This document shows, in pieces, positions 6,826 through 14,948 of a stretch of DNA of 32,171 bases; the first letter of the stretch is position 1; each line of letters opens with the position of its first letter. A model generated the notes under the pieces. The model made no database searches. It was not told where the DNA came from and was given only the letters and a program-made list of their open reading frames with translations. A program made the translations under genes and the position numbers. Where the stretch lies: assembly GCA_027078415.1 (NCBI GenBank), contig JALWYX010000072.1:1-32171 (forward strand), in the 5' to 3' direction. This DNA is from Thermoanaerobaculia bacterium (GTDB lineage Bacteria; Acidobacteriota; Thermoanaerobaculia; JALWYX01).

Positions 6826-8232
6826 CTACCTTTTTCTACCAAATATACTATACACAAAGATCAAACCCGCTCCCCACTGCAAAAGTATAGTACCTACAGA
6901 TTCAGGTATAAGAGGAGACCACCATATATCAGGGTACCACCTAATCGACTGAGCAATCCACCAAACAATAAGAATAACAGCTTGAACAGGAATCAAGTAC
7001 TTTATCAAAACTATCCACACCTTCTTAGAAAATAAAACAGACTCACCACTTAAAGCATTTGCCATCTTCTCAACACCTATCTGGATAGCTCCAAACGAGA
7101 AAAACAAACCAGATAGAATCAAGCCAACCCCCCAAACCCAATCCTGATTTCTAAAAAATTCCATAGATAAAGCTGAAGGTAGACCCATAACAAGGGAAAA
7201 AGTGGCAATAATAGCTACTGCTACTTTTCTCTTATAACCTATATCTATAAACACTCGTGTTCCCAACTCTATCATCGAAATCAAACTCGTAAGAGCAGCT
7301 ATAGCTAACGCCAGAAAGAAAAGCATGGTAAAAAAACCACCAAAAGGTACCGTTTCCAAAAGGCGAGGCATCCATATAAAAGTTATACCCTCATTTCCTG
7401 CACCCAATATTTCTTCTTTAGCACCAGGGTTAATAGAAAAAAGAGTAGATAACACCATAATTCCGGCCATAAGAGATATAGAATTGTTACCAAAAGCTAT
7501 TAAACTTGCAGTCAGCGGAATATCGTCCTTCTTTGACATGTAAACTGCATAAGCCAATATAAGGCCCCATCCAGCTCCTGTGTCCCAGGCATTTTGCGTA
7601 AGAGCATGTAACCACACCTTAGGATCCAACAACAAGCCAAAATCTGGCTTAAAGAGGTAATTTAACCCTCTCACCGCACCATCTAAAGTAACCGCTCTAA
7701 GGGCCAACAGTACAACCAATACAACTAAAGTAGGCATAAGTATCTTGGAAGTCTTTTCTATTCCTCTAACACCGGTATAAACAACGATAACTGCTAAAGC
7801 TAGAGATAACAGATGATAAGGTAGCACACTATATGTAGCTGCAAAACTTTGCCACAGCTCGTCGGTAGGAGTGTCCCATATACCCCCGGTTAAAGACAAG
7901 TGTAAATACCTAAAGCACCAACCAGCCACCACAGCGTAATAAGCCATAATCATCATAGAACAAAGCGCAATCCATCCTCCCATCCACGCAAACTTTTCTC
8001 CAACTAAGCTAGAAAAAGCTTCAACCGGTCCCTTACGCGCTTTTCTACCTATGTAAAACTCCACTATCATAAGAGGAATAGACCACATCAAAAGAAATAC
8101 AACCCACGCAATAAGGAAACTTCCTCCTCCCTGACTAGCTGCTATCCTAGGAAAACGCCATATATTACCAGTACCTACTGCCATACCTAAAGTAGCAAAA
8201 ATCAACCCCCACCTACTACTAAATCTATCCAT
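6826..8232 (-). CDS. Sodium-dependent amino acid transporter, NSS (SNF) family
   Basis: An inner-membrane symporter of 468 residues with LeuT fold. The signature GNIWRFP lies at 22-28 after SSRWGLIFATLGMAVG, and the second half of the inverted repeat is visible (NAWDTGAGWGLILAYAVYMS, FGNNSISLMAG). Length and number of hydrophobic segments fit 11-12 membrane helices. Together with the downstream MetS-like peptide it resembles MetPS-type importers of methionine, alanine or branched-chain amino acids, but substrate choice is not readable. The ATG overlaps the 3' end of thiE by 8 bases, with GAGGAGG as ribosome binding site. Confidence 0.94.
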   Translation of the reverse strand: MDRFSSRWGLIFATLGMAVGTGNIWRFPRIAASQGGGSFLIAWVVFLLMWSIPLMIVEFYIGRKARKGPVEAFSSLVGEKFAWMGGWIALCSMMIMAYYAVVAGWCFRYLHLSLTGGIWDTPTDELWQSFAATYSVLPYHLLSLALAVIVVYTGVRGIEKTSKILMPTLVVLVVLLALRAVTLDGAVRGLNYLFKPDFGLLLDPKVWLHALTQNAWDTGAGWGLILAYAVYMSKKDDIPLTASLIAFGNNSISLMAGIMVLSTLFSINPGAKEEILGAGNEGITFIWMPRLLETVPFGGFFTMLFFLALAIAALTSLISMIELGTRVFIDIGYKRKVAVAIIATFSLVMGLPSALSMEFFRNQDWVWGVGLILSGLFFSFGAIQIGVEKMANALSGESVLFSKKVWIVLIKYLIPVQAVILIVWWIAQSIRWYPDIWWSPLIPESVGTILLQWGAGLIFVYSIFGRKR

Positions 8233-8857
8233 AACCCTCCTCTCGAACTTCCTTAATAATAGTTGCTAACCTACTAACATTCTCCTCAAAATCCCCACGC
8301 CAAAGAGCGCTCACCATAGCTACAGCATCAGCTCCCGCTTTAAAAACATCATGCAAATTAGAAAAATTTATCCCACCTATAGCAACAATCCTTTTTCCAG
8401 TAATCCTCCTCACTTTATCTATGAATTTGATTCCCAAAGGTTTGTAACCAGTTTCTTTAGTGGTGGTTGAAAAAATAGGACCAACAGCTATGTAAGAAAC
8501 AGAAGAACCTATATGCTCACACACTTGCGAAATAGTGTGGGTAGAAATACCTACCCCGTACCCTGGCAATAACACTTCACATAAACTGGGAGGAAGATCA
8601 TCCTGACCAACGTGAATACCCTTAAAACAATGTCTGAAAACTAACGCTATATCTACCCTGTCATTTATCCACAAATCAAGCCTCTTTTCAAACCCGTACG
8701 ATAAAAGATAAGTAATCTGCTCCTTTATAAAAGTAAAATCAACATCTTTAAATCGTAACTGCACCCACTTTACCCCGTATTTAAAAAGGGTATCAAGATA
8801 GTAATCCCATCTATTCTTAACAATATCAGAACTAAGTATTACACATACTTTTTCCAT
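8225..8857 (-). CDS. thiE: Thiamine-phosphate synthase
   Basis: ThiE joins HMP pyrophosphate and thiazole phosphate to thiamine phosphate. Motifs in order: VQLRFKD (32-38; the usual VQLREKD with E changed to F, R and K kept), INDRVDIAL, GIHVGQDDLP, GISTHT, YIAVGPIFSTTTK and IVAIGGI, all of which line the TIM-barrel active site. Length 210 is normal. No other thi gene lies nearby. The presence of STTTK and VGQDD favours ThiE over the TenI aminase paralogue. The gene follows accC after 6 bases without an obvious ribosome binding site, so coupling to accC is likely. Confidence 0.93.
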   Translation of the reverse strand: MEKVCVILSSDIVKNRWDYYLDTLFKYGVKWVQLRFKDVDFTFIKEQITYLLSYGFEKRLDLWINDRVDIALVFRHCFKGIHVGQDDLPPSLCEVLLPGYGVGISTHTISQVCEHIGSSVSYIAVGPIFSTTTKETGYKPLGIKFIDKVRRITGKRIVAIGGINFSNLHDVFKAGADAVAMVSALWRGDFEENVSRLATIIKEVREEGYG

Positions 8858-8863
8858 AAAAAT

Positions 8864-10204
8864 TCATATCTTCTCAAGAAACTCGTCCATAAATCTCGTT
8901 CCAAATTCCCCACTAACAAATTTTTCTGAATTCAAAATCTTCAAATGCAAAGGTATAGTGGTCTTTATACCATCTATAATAGTAAGTTCAAGAACACGCT
9001 TCATTCTCTCTATAGCTTCCCTTCTATCCTCTCCATGAGTTATCACCTTCACTATTAAAGAATCGTAATAGGGAGGTATTTTATAACCATCGTATATGTA
9101 ACCATCTATTCTAACACCCGGTCCTCCACACACAACGTATTTATTTACCTTCCCTGGAGAAGGGATAAAATTAAACGGATCCTCCGCGTTTATCCTACAC
9201 TCTATAGCATGCCCATGTATAGGAACAGGCGTGGAAAGAAAATCTATTCTCTCTCCCGCGGCTATCTTAAGTTGCATCTTAACAATATCGACACCTGTAA
9301 TCATCTCAGTTACAGGATGCTCCACCTGTATACGTGTATTCATTTCCATAAAATAAAACTGTTCACCATCGACTAAAAACTCTACTGTAGCGGCATTCTC
9401 ATAATCCACTGCCTTAGCTAACTTTATCCCAGCTTCACCCATCTCCACACGTAACTCAGGCGTTACAACAGGAGACGGCGCCTCTTCGATCAATTTCTGG
9501 TGTCTACGCTGTACAGAACAATCGCGTTCATTCAAATGATAGAAGTTACCGTACTTGTCACTTATTACTTGTATCTCCACATGTCTAGGATTCTCTATAA
9601 ATTTTTCCAAATACAACGAACTATCTCCAAACGCTATCTTAGCTTCTTGAGAAGCGGTAATAAAATTATCCCTTAACTCTTCAGCCGATCTACACACTCT
9701 CATTCCCCTACCACCACCACCCGCAGAAGCTTTCAAGATTACAGGAAAACCTATTTTATCTGCAACCCTTAACGCTTCGTTTATATCTCGCAATTTACCC
9801 TCAGAACCGGGAATAACAGGCACGCCTGCGGATTTAGCTATCTCCCTAGCCTTAGATTTATCACCCATGGCAGAAATAGCGGTATGTGGAGGACCAATCC
9901 ACTTTATACCGCAAGCTGCAACTATCTCAGCAAATTTAGCGTTTTCAGCTAAAAAACCGTAACCTGGATGTATAGCATCAGCCCCTGTTATCTCCGCAGC
10001 AGAAATAATAGAAGGAATATTTAAATAACTATCCTTACTACTAGGAGGTCCTATACATACAGCTTCATCAGCAAACAATACATGTAAACTGTCTTTATCC
10101 GCTTCAGAATAAACAGCTACACTTTTAATGCCAAGCTCCTTACACGCATAAATTATCCTTAACGCTATTTCACCTCTGTTAGCAATGAGAACTTTCTTCA
10201 ACAT
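8864..10204 (-). CDS. accC: Acetyl-CoA carboxylase, biotin carboxylase subunit
   Basis: Carboxylates biotin on AccB using ATP and bicarbonate in the first step of fatty acid synthesis. The protein has 446 residues, the normal length. Visible are [15 protein letters not shown] (4-18), [14 protein letters not shown] (about 79-92), the ATP-grasp glycine loop [11 protein letters not shown], the HVEIQVISD strand, [11 protein letters not shown] and the catalytic [14 protein letters not shown]. It follows accB with 5 bases between stop and ATG, the usual accBC arrangement. The carboxyltransferase genes accA and accD are not in the window. Confidence 0.97.
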   Translation of the reverse strand: MLKKVLIANRGEIALRIIYACKELGIKSVAVYSEADKDSLHVLFADEAVCIGPPSSKDSYLNIPSIISAAEITGADAIHPGYGFLAENAKFAEIVAACGIKWIGPPHTAISAMGDKSKAREIAKSAGVPVIPGSEGKLRDINEALRVADKIGFPVILKASAGGGGRGMRVCRSAEELRDNFITASQEAKIAFGDSSLYLEKFIENPRHVEIQVISDKYGNFYHLNERDCSVQRRHQKLIEEAPSPVVTPELRVEMGEAGIKLAKAVDYENAATVEFLVDGEQFYFMEMNTRIQVEHPVTEMITGVDIVKMQLKIAAGERIDFLSTPVPIHGHAIECRINAEDPFNFIPSPGKVNKYVVCGGPGVRIDGYIYDGYKIPPYYDSLIVKVITHGEDRREAIERMKRVLELTIIDGIKTTIPLHLKILNSEKFVSGEFGTRFMDEFLEKI

Positions 10205-10209
10205 AAAAT

Positions 10210-10722
10210 TTAATCGAGTTTTATAGCAAACAGAGGATCACCATACTCAACAGGCTGAGCATTATCAGGGTATATCTTTACTACCGTACCCTCCACTTCA
10301 GATTCTATCTCATTCATCAACTTCATAGCTTCTATTATGCAAAGAACTTGTCCCTTCTGAACCCTATCCCCAACCTCTACAAAAGGAGGAGCACCAGGCT
10401 TAGGAGAACGATAGAAAGTACCTACTATCGGAGAAGTAACTACAAAAAGCTGTTCCTCATCCACAACCTCTTCATCTTTAACAAGAGAAACACCCTCTTT
10501 ACCAACAGTAGATACACCACTAGCCTCTTTACCTACCTCATCAATCGCATTTAAACTCTCTCTATCATCAGCGACCACTATACTCTTTTCAGAAGCTTTT
10601 TTTTGAAACACCCTATCCTTAGATATCTTTAACCTAAAAGAACCACTTTCAACTTCCAAATCGCCTATATCATACTCACTTACACAACGTATAAGCCTGA
10701 CTATATCGTCTATTGAATACAT
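10210..10722 (-). CDS. accB: Biotin carboxyl carrier protein of acetyl-CoA carboxylase
   Basis: Carries the biotin that shuttles carboxyl groups between AccC and the carboxyltransferase. The C-terminal biotinyl domain (about 93-170) has EAMKLMNE with biotinyl K134; the usual EAMKMMNE is changed by one residue. The thumb region [19 protein letters not shown] is intact. The N-terminal helix and an acidic linker of about 50 residues complete a 170-residue protein of typical size. A strong GGAGGAAGAGTA ribosome binding site precedes the ATG. It is directly upstream of accC and downstream of the Roadblock gene. Confidence 0.97.
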   Translation of the reverse strand: MYSIDDIVRLIRCVSEYDIGDLEVESGSFRLKISKDRVFQKKASEKSIVVADDRESLNAIDEVGKEASGVSTVGKEGVSLVKDEEVVDEEQLFVVTSPIVGTFYRSPKPGAPPFVEVGDRVQKGQVLCIIEAMKLMNEIESEVEGTVVKIYPDNAQPVEYGDPLFAIKLD

Positions 10723-10733
10723 TACTCTTCCTC

Positions 10734-11090
10734 CTAGAAAAAGTCAGAAAACTTTAAGGCGCTTCTTCGTAACTCAAAACGGTTTTTACCTCTATAGAGA
10801 GAAACTTCGCCCAAATCTATAACACTCATAAGTAAATTATCTCCAATCTTAACCCCAAGAAATTCAAATTTATCGGTCTCCACAGAAACAAACCTGACAT
10901 CCTGCTCTTCCACTTCGTGGTTATCACGTTCTATCTCCTTTACAAGAGCAGCAATCTCGGCAGCTATAGCCTCTATATCCAACTCCGCCTTCGAAACACT
11001 TTCTATCAACAATCCATCCTTATCTACAATAAAAACACTCAAACACGCATCCAATTTTTTACAAATTTTCTCTAATTCATCCTTTACCAT
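10734..11090 (-). CDS. Roadblock/LC7-domain protein
   Basis: A 118-residue single-domain protein of the Roadblock/LC7 type. Typical features are the N-terminal helix followed by [17 protein letters not shown] (15-31), the helix with [14 protein letters not shown], a strand with [19 protein letters not shown] and a final helix. Bacterial members such as MglB act as partners or activators of small GTPases in polarity, but others have unknown roles; no GTPase gene is in the window. It overlaps the TPR gene by 14 bases, so the two probably form one functional unit. Confidence 0.85.
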   Translation of the reverse strand: MVKDELEKICKKLDACLSVFIVDKDGLLIESVSKAELDIEAIAAEIAALVKEIERDNHEVEEQDVRFVSVETDKFEFLGVKIGDNLLMSVIDLGEVSLYRGKNRFELRRSALKFSDFF

Positions 11091-11886
11091 ATCTACTAGC
11101 GTTGATTTTCAAAGTCTCTAAATACCGTTTCAAAAATTCTATCTTCCTAGCTATAACATCTCTCTTATTCAGAGAACTATCCTCTTCAATCTCTTGGATA
11201 ACAATATCTTCACCTATATCTTCTATAGAATACTCATCCTGTTGTAAACCGTGCACATCGGCTTTCTCGACCTCCTCAAAATCGATAGGTTGAGTACTTT
11301 CCTTGCCAACACTCTCTTCCTCCACTTGTTTATCAACTTCAGATACAACCCCTTCCTTATCCTCATACTCTTCTACTTTCGCTCCACCTAATAATACTTT
11401 TCCTTCTCCCAATAAAACAAAAAGATCTTCCACAACACTGGATGGTTCATGTACTACACCAGAAAACGGTTCACTATCAAAACAAGAAACTCCAGGAGTT
11501 AAAAACGAAAAATCACGCCTAGGCACTATATCTAATCTAAAAATGTCTCCTTCTAGATTGTTTAGTAAATCATTATAGTAAGATACCTTTTCATCCAGCG
11601 GATCTATAAATTTACACCTGTTCAGAGCTCTTTTCGCCGCTTTAACCATATTACGAGAAACAAAAATATCAACTAACAAAAAAGCAGCTTCTTTGTTAAG
11701 AGGATCATCCTTTAAAACTTTTTCGATAATCTCGGCAGATAAAACAAAAAATCTCTTTTCTCTAAGATATCTAGCAAAAGCTAAAAGAGCCTTATTATCA
11801 AGTCCCAATTCGTCTATAAACTGATCCCTTAAACTGTATTCTCCTTTTTCTATCCTAGAATAAAGAGACGCTAAAAATTTTTCCAT
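11077..11886 (-). CDS. TPR-like cytoplasmic protein paired with the Roadblock protein
   Basis: A 269-residue protein with no signal peptide. The first half is helical with degenerate tetratricopeptide repeats (KRFFVLSAEIIEKVLKDDPL at about 44-63, then a second repeat ending DPLDEKV). The middle (about 120-240) is acidic and low in complexity, rich in Glu, Asp and Val, and is probably disordered. The C-terminal 30 residues are a basic helix (RDVIARKIEFLKRYLETLK). Its ATG abuts the stop of the Big_1 lipoprotein gene and its end overlaps the Roadblock gene. TPR-Roadblock pairs occur in several diderm lineages, but I know no proven function. Confidence 0.75.
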   Translation of the reverse strand: MEKFLASLYSRIEKGEYSLRDQFIDELGLDNKALLAFARYLREKRFFVLSAEIIEKVLKDDPLNKEAAFLLVDIFVSRNMVKAAKRALNRCKFIDPLDEKVSYYNDLLNNLEGDIFRLDIVPRRDFSFLTPGVSCFDSEPFSGVVHEPSSVVEDLFVLLGEGKVLLGGAKVEEYEDKEGVVSEVDKQVEEESVGKESTQPIDFEEVEKADVHGLQQDEYSIEDIGEDIVIQEIEEDSSLNKRDVIARKIEFLKRYLETLKINASRYGKG

Positions 11887-12555
11887 CTAATTTCCTGCAA
11901 CAGGTAAAAGATGGGATAAAGTAACACTGCTGTTACCACTACTTACAATAGCAGCTACCTTAACTTCTCCTCCAGAATTTGCAACATCCATTGCTGATAG
12001 AAACAGAGAATCAACAGCTATTCCATCGGAATTGCTTCTAACAACACCCTCAGTAGCAAAAACACCTACACTACTTGAAAAAAGCACCGAAGCACCCTCA
12101 AGAGGATTACCGCTTTTATCAACAACTATAACTTTAACCTCAAACTCCCCTCCACTAGAAGGAACAACAGAGGGACTGATTCGTAATACCGCTTCTCCTA
12201 TCTCTAATCCCACACCCACCTCAACGGAAACCGGCTCAGCATTACCCGAAGAAGCGGTGATAGTAGCCTGCCCACCGAAAGAACCGGCTCGGAAAACAGC
12301 TGTAGCCACACCTCTTTCATCAGTAACGACCGGAGAATCTATAGATCCCAAAGTAGTGGAAAGAAAAATGTTAGTACCAGGATTGACTGGTTGCCCATTA
12401 ATCCTTACTGCAGTAACTGTAACAGTAGCTTCACCGTTTAAAGGCACTGTAGAAGGTGTAACTGTCATACTCAATATCGCTCCAGAAGGAGCAACAGGTG
12501 TACCTTTACCGCATCCGTAAATTATTAATGGTAGGATAAAAAGAAAACCTCTCAT
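11887..12555 (-). CDS. Lipoprotein with two Big_1-type (invasin-like) Ig domains
   Basis: A predicted lipoprotein of 222 residues. The signal peptide is MRGFLFILPLIIYGC with lipid-modified C15. Two bacterial Ig-like domains follow (about 25-115 and 125-215), each with the Big_1 pattern of a strand pair, GxxxxVTVTA or EFEVKVIVVDKSGNPL, and VxTDERGVATA or VRSNSDGIAVD. I start at ATG 12555 because GGAGAGAAGG lies just upstream; ATG 12567 lacks a ribosome binding site. The gene lies downstream of the terminator at 12584-12621, so it may head a new transcript or be read through from the pilus operon. Probable role: surface or periplasmic structural protein. Confidence 0.82.
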   Translation of the reverse strand: MRGFLFILPLIIYGCGKGTPVAPSGAILSMTVTPSTVPLNGEATVTVTAVRINGQPVNPGTNIFLSTTLGSIDSPVVTDERGVATAVFRAGSFGGQATITASSGNAEPVSVEVGVGLEIGEAVLRISPSVVPSSGGEFEVKVIVVDKSGNPLEGASVLFSSSVGVFATEGVVRSNSDGIAVDSLFLSAMDVANSGGEVKVAAIVSSGNSSVTLSHLLPVAGN

Positions 12556-12583
12556 CCTTCTCTCCATGATTCAGAGTATATAT

Positions 12584-12621
12584 AAAAAAAAAGTAAAGGG
12601 GAAGTTTTACACTCCCCCTTT
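12584..12621 (-). terminator. Rho-independent terminator after the IPT-repeat lipoprotein gene
   Basis: On the minus strand AAAGGGG pairs with CCCCTTT, extended past one mismatch by AGT/ACT around a 5-base loop, and is followed by TAC and a run of nine T. It ends the pilM to IPT-lipoprotein transcription unit about 20 bases after the last stop codon. Confidence 0.85.
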
Positions 12622-12641
12622 GAGTTAAGTTTCACCCTAAA

Positions 12642-14360
12642 TTACTGCGGTCTACAACTGGTATCGCTAGGTTGATATATAAATTTAACGGTAACTTCAC
12701 AGCTGTTTGCAAAAAAGCTCGTAATTACAACATCCACTGCTGTATCTATATTTTGTACACCTGGAGTACCTCCACCAGCGTCACAACTTTGTGTATCAAA
12801 CGGTCCTCCAAAGGGAGGGGTCTGCACAGTCATAGTATCAGGTATACCGTCACCGTCAGAATCTATAGGTCCACTAACTATAGTAGCTGGCACTCCAGCA
12901 AAAGTTACAGATATAGGCGTAAAAAACATATTACCTGTTATCGTAACCAACGTTCCTCCAGTATCAGGACCACTACCAGGAGAAAGACCATCAGCTGCAA
13001 ACTTAGGTACTATGTAAATAAATCCTGGCCCATCATCACTATCACCAGTATCTATATTAACAACCCTTGAAGCGGTACACGTTATATTTTGACCACACGC
13101 ACTCGGTTGAACTCCGCTTATGTTATAAACAATTTCCGTGCCTGTAACAGAAACAACTTGATGTGCAACACTACCAACTCCTTCACACTCGATATAGCTA
13201 AAAGCCACAGGAGACTCAAAGCCTTGACCGTACACTACCCCTTGATCTCCACCTGAAAATAGTGCAGAACCAGGTGAAAGAGCCGTTATAACAACATTAT
13301 GCTGATACTCAAAAGCACCAGAAAAAGTAGCAGATAATCCACTGCTCAAATTAACAACGGTTATATCAACCCTTTCTACAGGATTATCGATCCCGTAAGC
13401 TGTAATAGGAGGAGAAAGAACCTTTATCTCGTTTACACTTACACTAACAACACTTCCCTCAACTGCTTGCCCAGCTCTGCCTGTGGGACGAAATAATACC
13501 TGTACAGGAGCCTCAAAGTTATCCCCTCTTATGGTAATTTCCGTACCACCCTCAATTGGACCCGTAACAGGGGTAATCGAATATATAACAGGATTATCTA
13601 TACTACCACTCAAAGAATAAGTGAAAGCATTATCGAGAACCTTAGTCGAATCAGCTCCCGTAGCTGCACGTATAGTAACTTCTACACTAACAGTTGCAGT
13701 TGGCTGATTGCTATTAAGGGTACCTGTATATCTAGGAACCCTCACATCTATTTGAGAACTAGAAACAGACTCAACAACCGCTGGGATACCACCAAATTTA
13801 ACAGTAACCGGAGCTTCAAACCCTCCTCCCTTCACTTTTACAATGTAACCACCGTCAGCATTACCAAATGACGGTTCTACATAAGAGAGGTAAAAATCTC
13901 CAGGAGTAGTAGGTTCTTCTGGAGCCCAGCTGATCTGAATACTACCTGCAGCGCCTTTGAAGTTGGCAGTAATAATAGCATCACCTCTTTCACCTGAAGT
14001 GGTAAAGAGAACATAGGTTTGCCCGTTATTCAAGCTAGTAACAACACTTTGACTTGGCAATTCAGTGCTCCCCGGTATTGCAAGAGTACCGTTATCTGTA
14101 CTGATTATAACAGTTTCCCCGTGAGGTCTACTACCGTCGCTCCTTTGAACGTCTACAAATACTCTAACTGTAGCACTACCTGTCCCCCCCTCTAATACTA
14201 TAGAAGTTTGTTCAGCAGTCACTTGAACTGTATATTCACCAGCACCACTAGGAGATTGAGTTGGCGGAACAGCAGAAACCACAGGCTGACTCGGCGATTT
14301 AGCTTTGCACCCTATAAGAAGCGTGAGCCCCAACAATATTCCTCCATATTTTTTTAGCAT
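12642..14360 (-). CDS. Lipoprotein with one Big_1-like and four IPT/TIG domains
   Basis: A 572-residue predicted lipoprotein: signal MLKKYGGILLGLTLLIGC with lipid C18. After a Ser/Pro-rich linker a Big_1-like domain spans about 44-150. Four IPT/TIG Ig-like repeats follow, each opening with a PxxGxxxGG element: PSFGNADGG, PVTGPIEGG, PGSALFSGG and PGSGPDTGG. The last contains DSDGDGIPD, a calcium-binding-type loop. The C terminus has several Cys (SCDAGG, SCEV, SCRP) that could form disulfides. GGAGGAGAGAGAA precedes the ATG. It lies 27 bases downstream of the small lipoprotein gene in the pilMNOPQ transcription unit, so a pilus- or adhesion-linked envelope role is inferred, not shown. Confidence 0.85.
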   Translation of the reverse strand: MLKKYGGILLGLTLLIGCKAKSPSQPVVSAVPPTQSPSGAGEYTVQVTAEQTSIVLEGGTGSATVRVFVDVQRSDGSRPHGETVIISTDNGTLAIPGSTELPSQSVVTSLNNGQTYVLFTTSGERGDAIITANFKGAAGSIQISWAPEEPTTPGDFYLSYVEPSFGNADGGYIVKVKGGGFEAPVTVKFGGIPAVVESVSSSQIDVRVPRYTGTLNSNQPTATVSVEVTIRAATGADSTKVLDNAFTYSLSGSIDNPVIYSITPVTGPIEGGTEITIRGDNFEAPVQVLFRPTGRAGQAVEGSVVSVSVNEIKVLSPPITAYGIDNPVERVDITVVNLSSGLSATFSGAFEYQHNVVITALSPGSALFSGGDQGVVYGQGFESPVAFSYIECEGVGSVAHQVVSVTGTEIVYNISGVQPSACGQNITCTASRVVNIDTGDSDDGPGFIYIVPKFAADGLSPGSGPDTGGTLVTITGNMFFTPISVTFAGVPATIVSGPIDSDGDGIPDTMTVQTPPFGGPFDTQSCDAGGGTPGVQNIDTAVDVVITSFFANSCEVTVKFIYQPSDTSCRPQ

Positions 14361-14387
14361 TTCTCTCTCCTCCTTTCCATAACAACC

Positions 14388-14936
14388 TTACGGGGTGTAA
14401 TAAACATATATATGTATATCCTCACTATCTATATCTTTACCCCCAACAGTTCTACCGTAAAACTCTACTTCACAATTCAACGATATAAGGGTAGAGTTGG
14501 TTTCAGGATCCATCCCACCGTTCTCGTACAAAAGATAAGAAATAGGTGGATTTTGGATATGCTCTAAACCAAGCAACGGTAAATTGGTATAATCGGTAGT
14601 ACCACCTGCTGGAACAGTTCCAGTTATTCCTCTTATAAAAGGTGCAGGATGCATCGAACCTCCATCGATCCTCTTACACTCAACCTTAAAAAATCTAAGA
14701 ATAATATCCATCGCAGGTGTAGTTTCCGCAGTAGGATCAAGCACCCTACTAGCCAAAGACAAAGTCTCAAACATTGGAACTTGTCCAAGATTAGCCTGCA
14801 CCTGAGTAACCGCACTAAAATCTGATACGTACAGAACAACGCCCCCGCTATCCCTTCGATCAATCCTAGAACAGCCAAACAAAAAAACCACACTTACCAC
14901 CAACCCTATTTTTATAAGGCTTCTGCTATAAACCAT
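14388..14936 (-). CDS. Lipoprotein of unknown function in the pilus operon
   Basis: A 182-residue protein with a lipoprotein signal (LIKIGLVVSVVFLFGC, lipid C22). The mature part is not one I recognise. It contains few charged clusters, two further Cys (VECKRID and SLNCEVEFYG) that might pair, and a C-terminal strand DIHIYVYYTP ending abruptly, like an Ig-type beta sandwich. Its ribosome binding site GGAGGGGAGAAAG is strong. It sits 12 bases after pilQ, which suggests a periplasmic or outer-membrane accessory to the secretin. A pilotin-like role is possible, but no TPR or other known pilotin fold is evident. Confidence 0.75.
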   Translation of the reverse strand: MVYSRSLIKIGLVVSVVFLFGCSRIDRRDSGGVVLYVSDFSAVTQVQANLGQVPMFETLSLASRVLDPTAETTPAMDIILRFFKVECKRIDGGSMHPAPFIRGITGTVPAGGTTDYTNLPLLGLEHIQNPPISYLLYENGGMDPETNSTLISLNCEVEFYGRTVGGKDIDSEDIHIYVYYTP

Positions 14937-14948
14937 CTTTCTCCCCTC

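Noticed and set aside
12032-12520. A 162-codon open frame on the plus strand.
   Set aside because: It is antisense to the Big_1 lipoprotein gene, which has a signal peptide, ribosome binding site and family motifs.
12575-12580. TATACT as -10 box for the Big_1 lipoprotein gene.
   Set aside because: No -35 hexamer fits, and the AT-rich tract is the tail of the terminator, so a chance match is likely.
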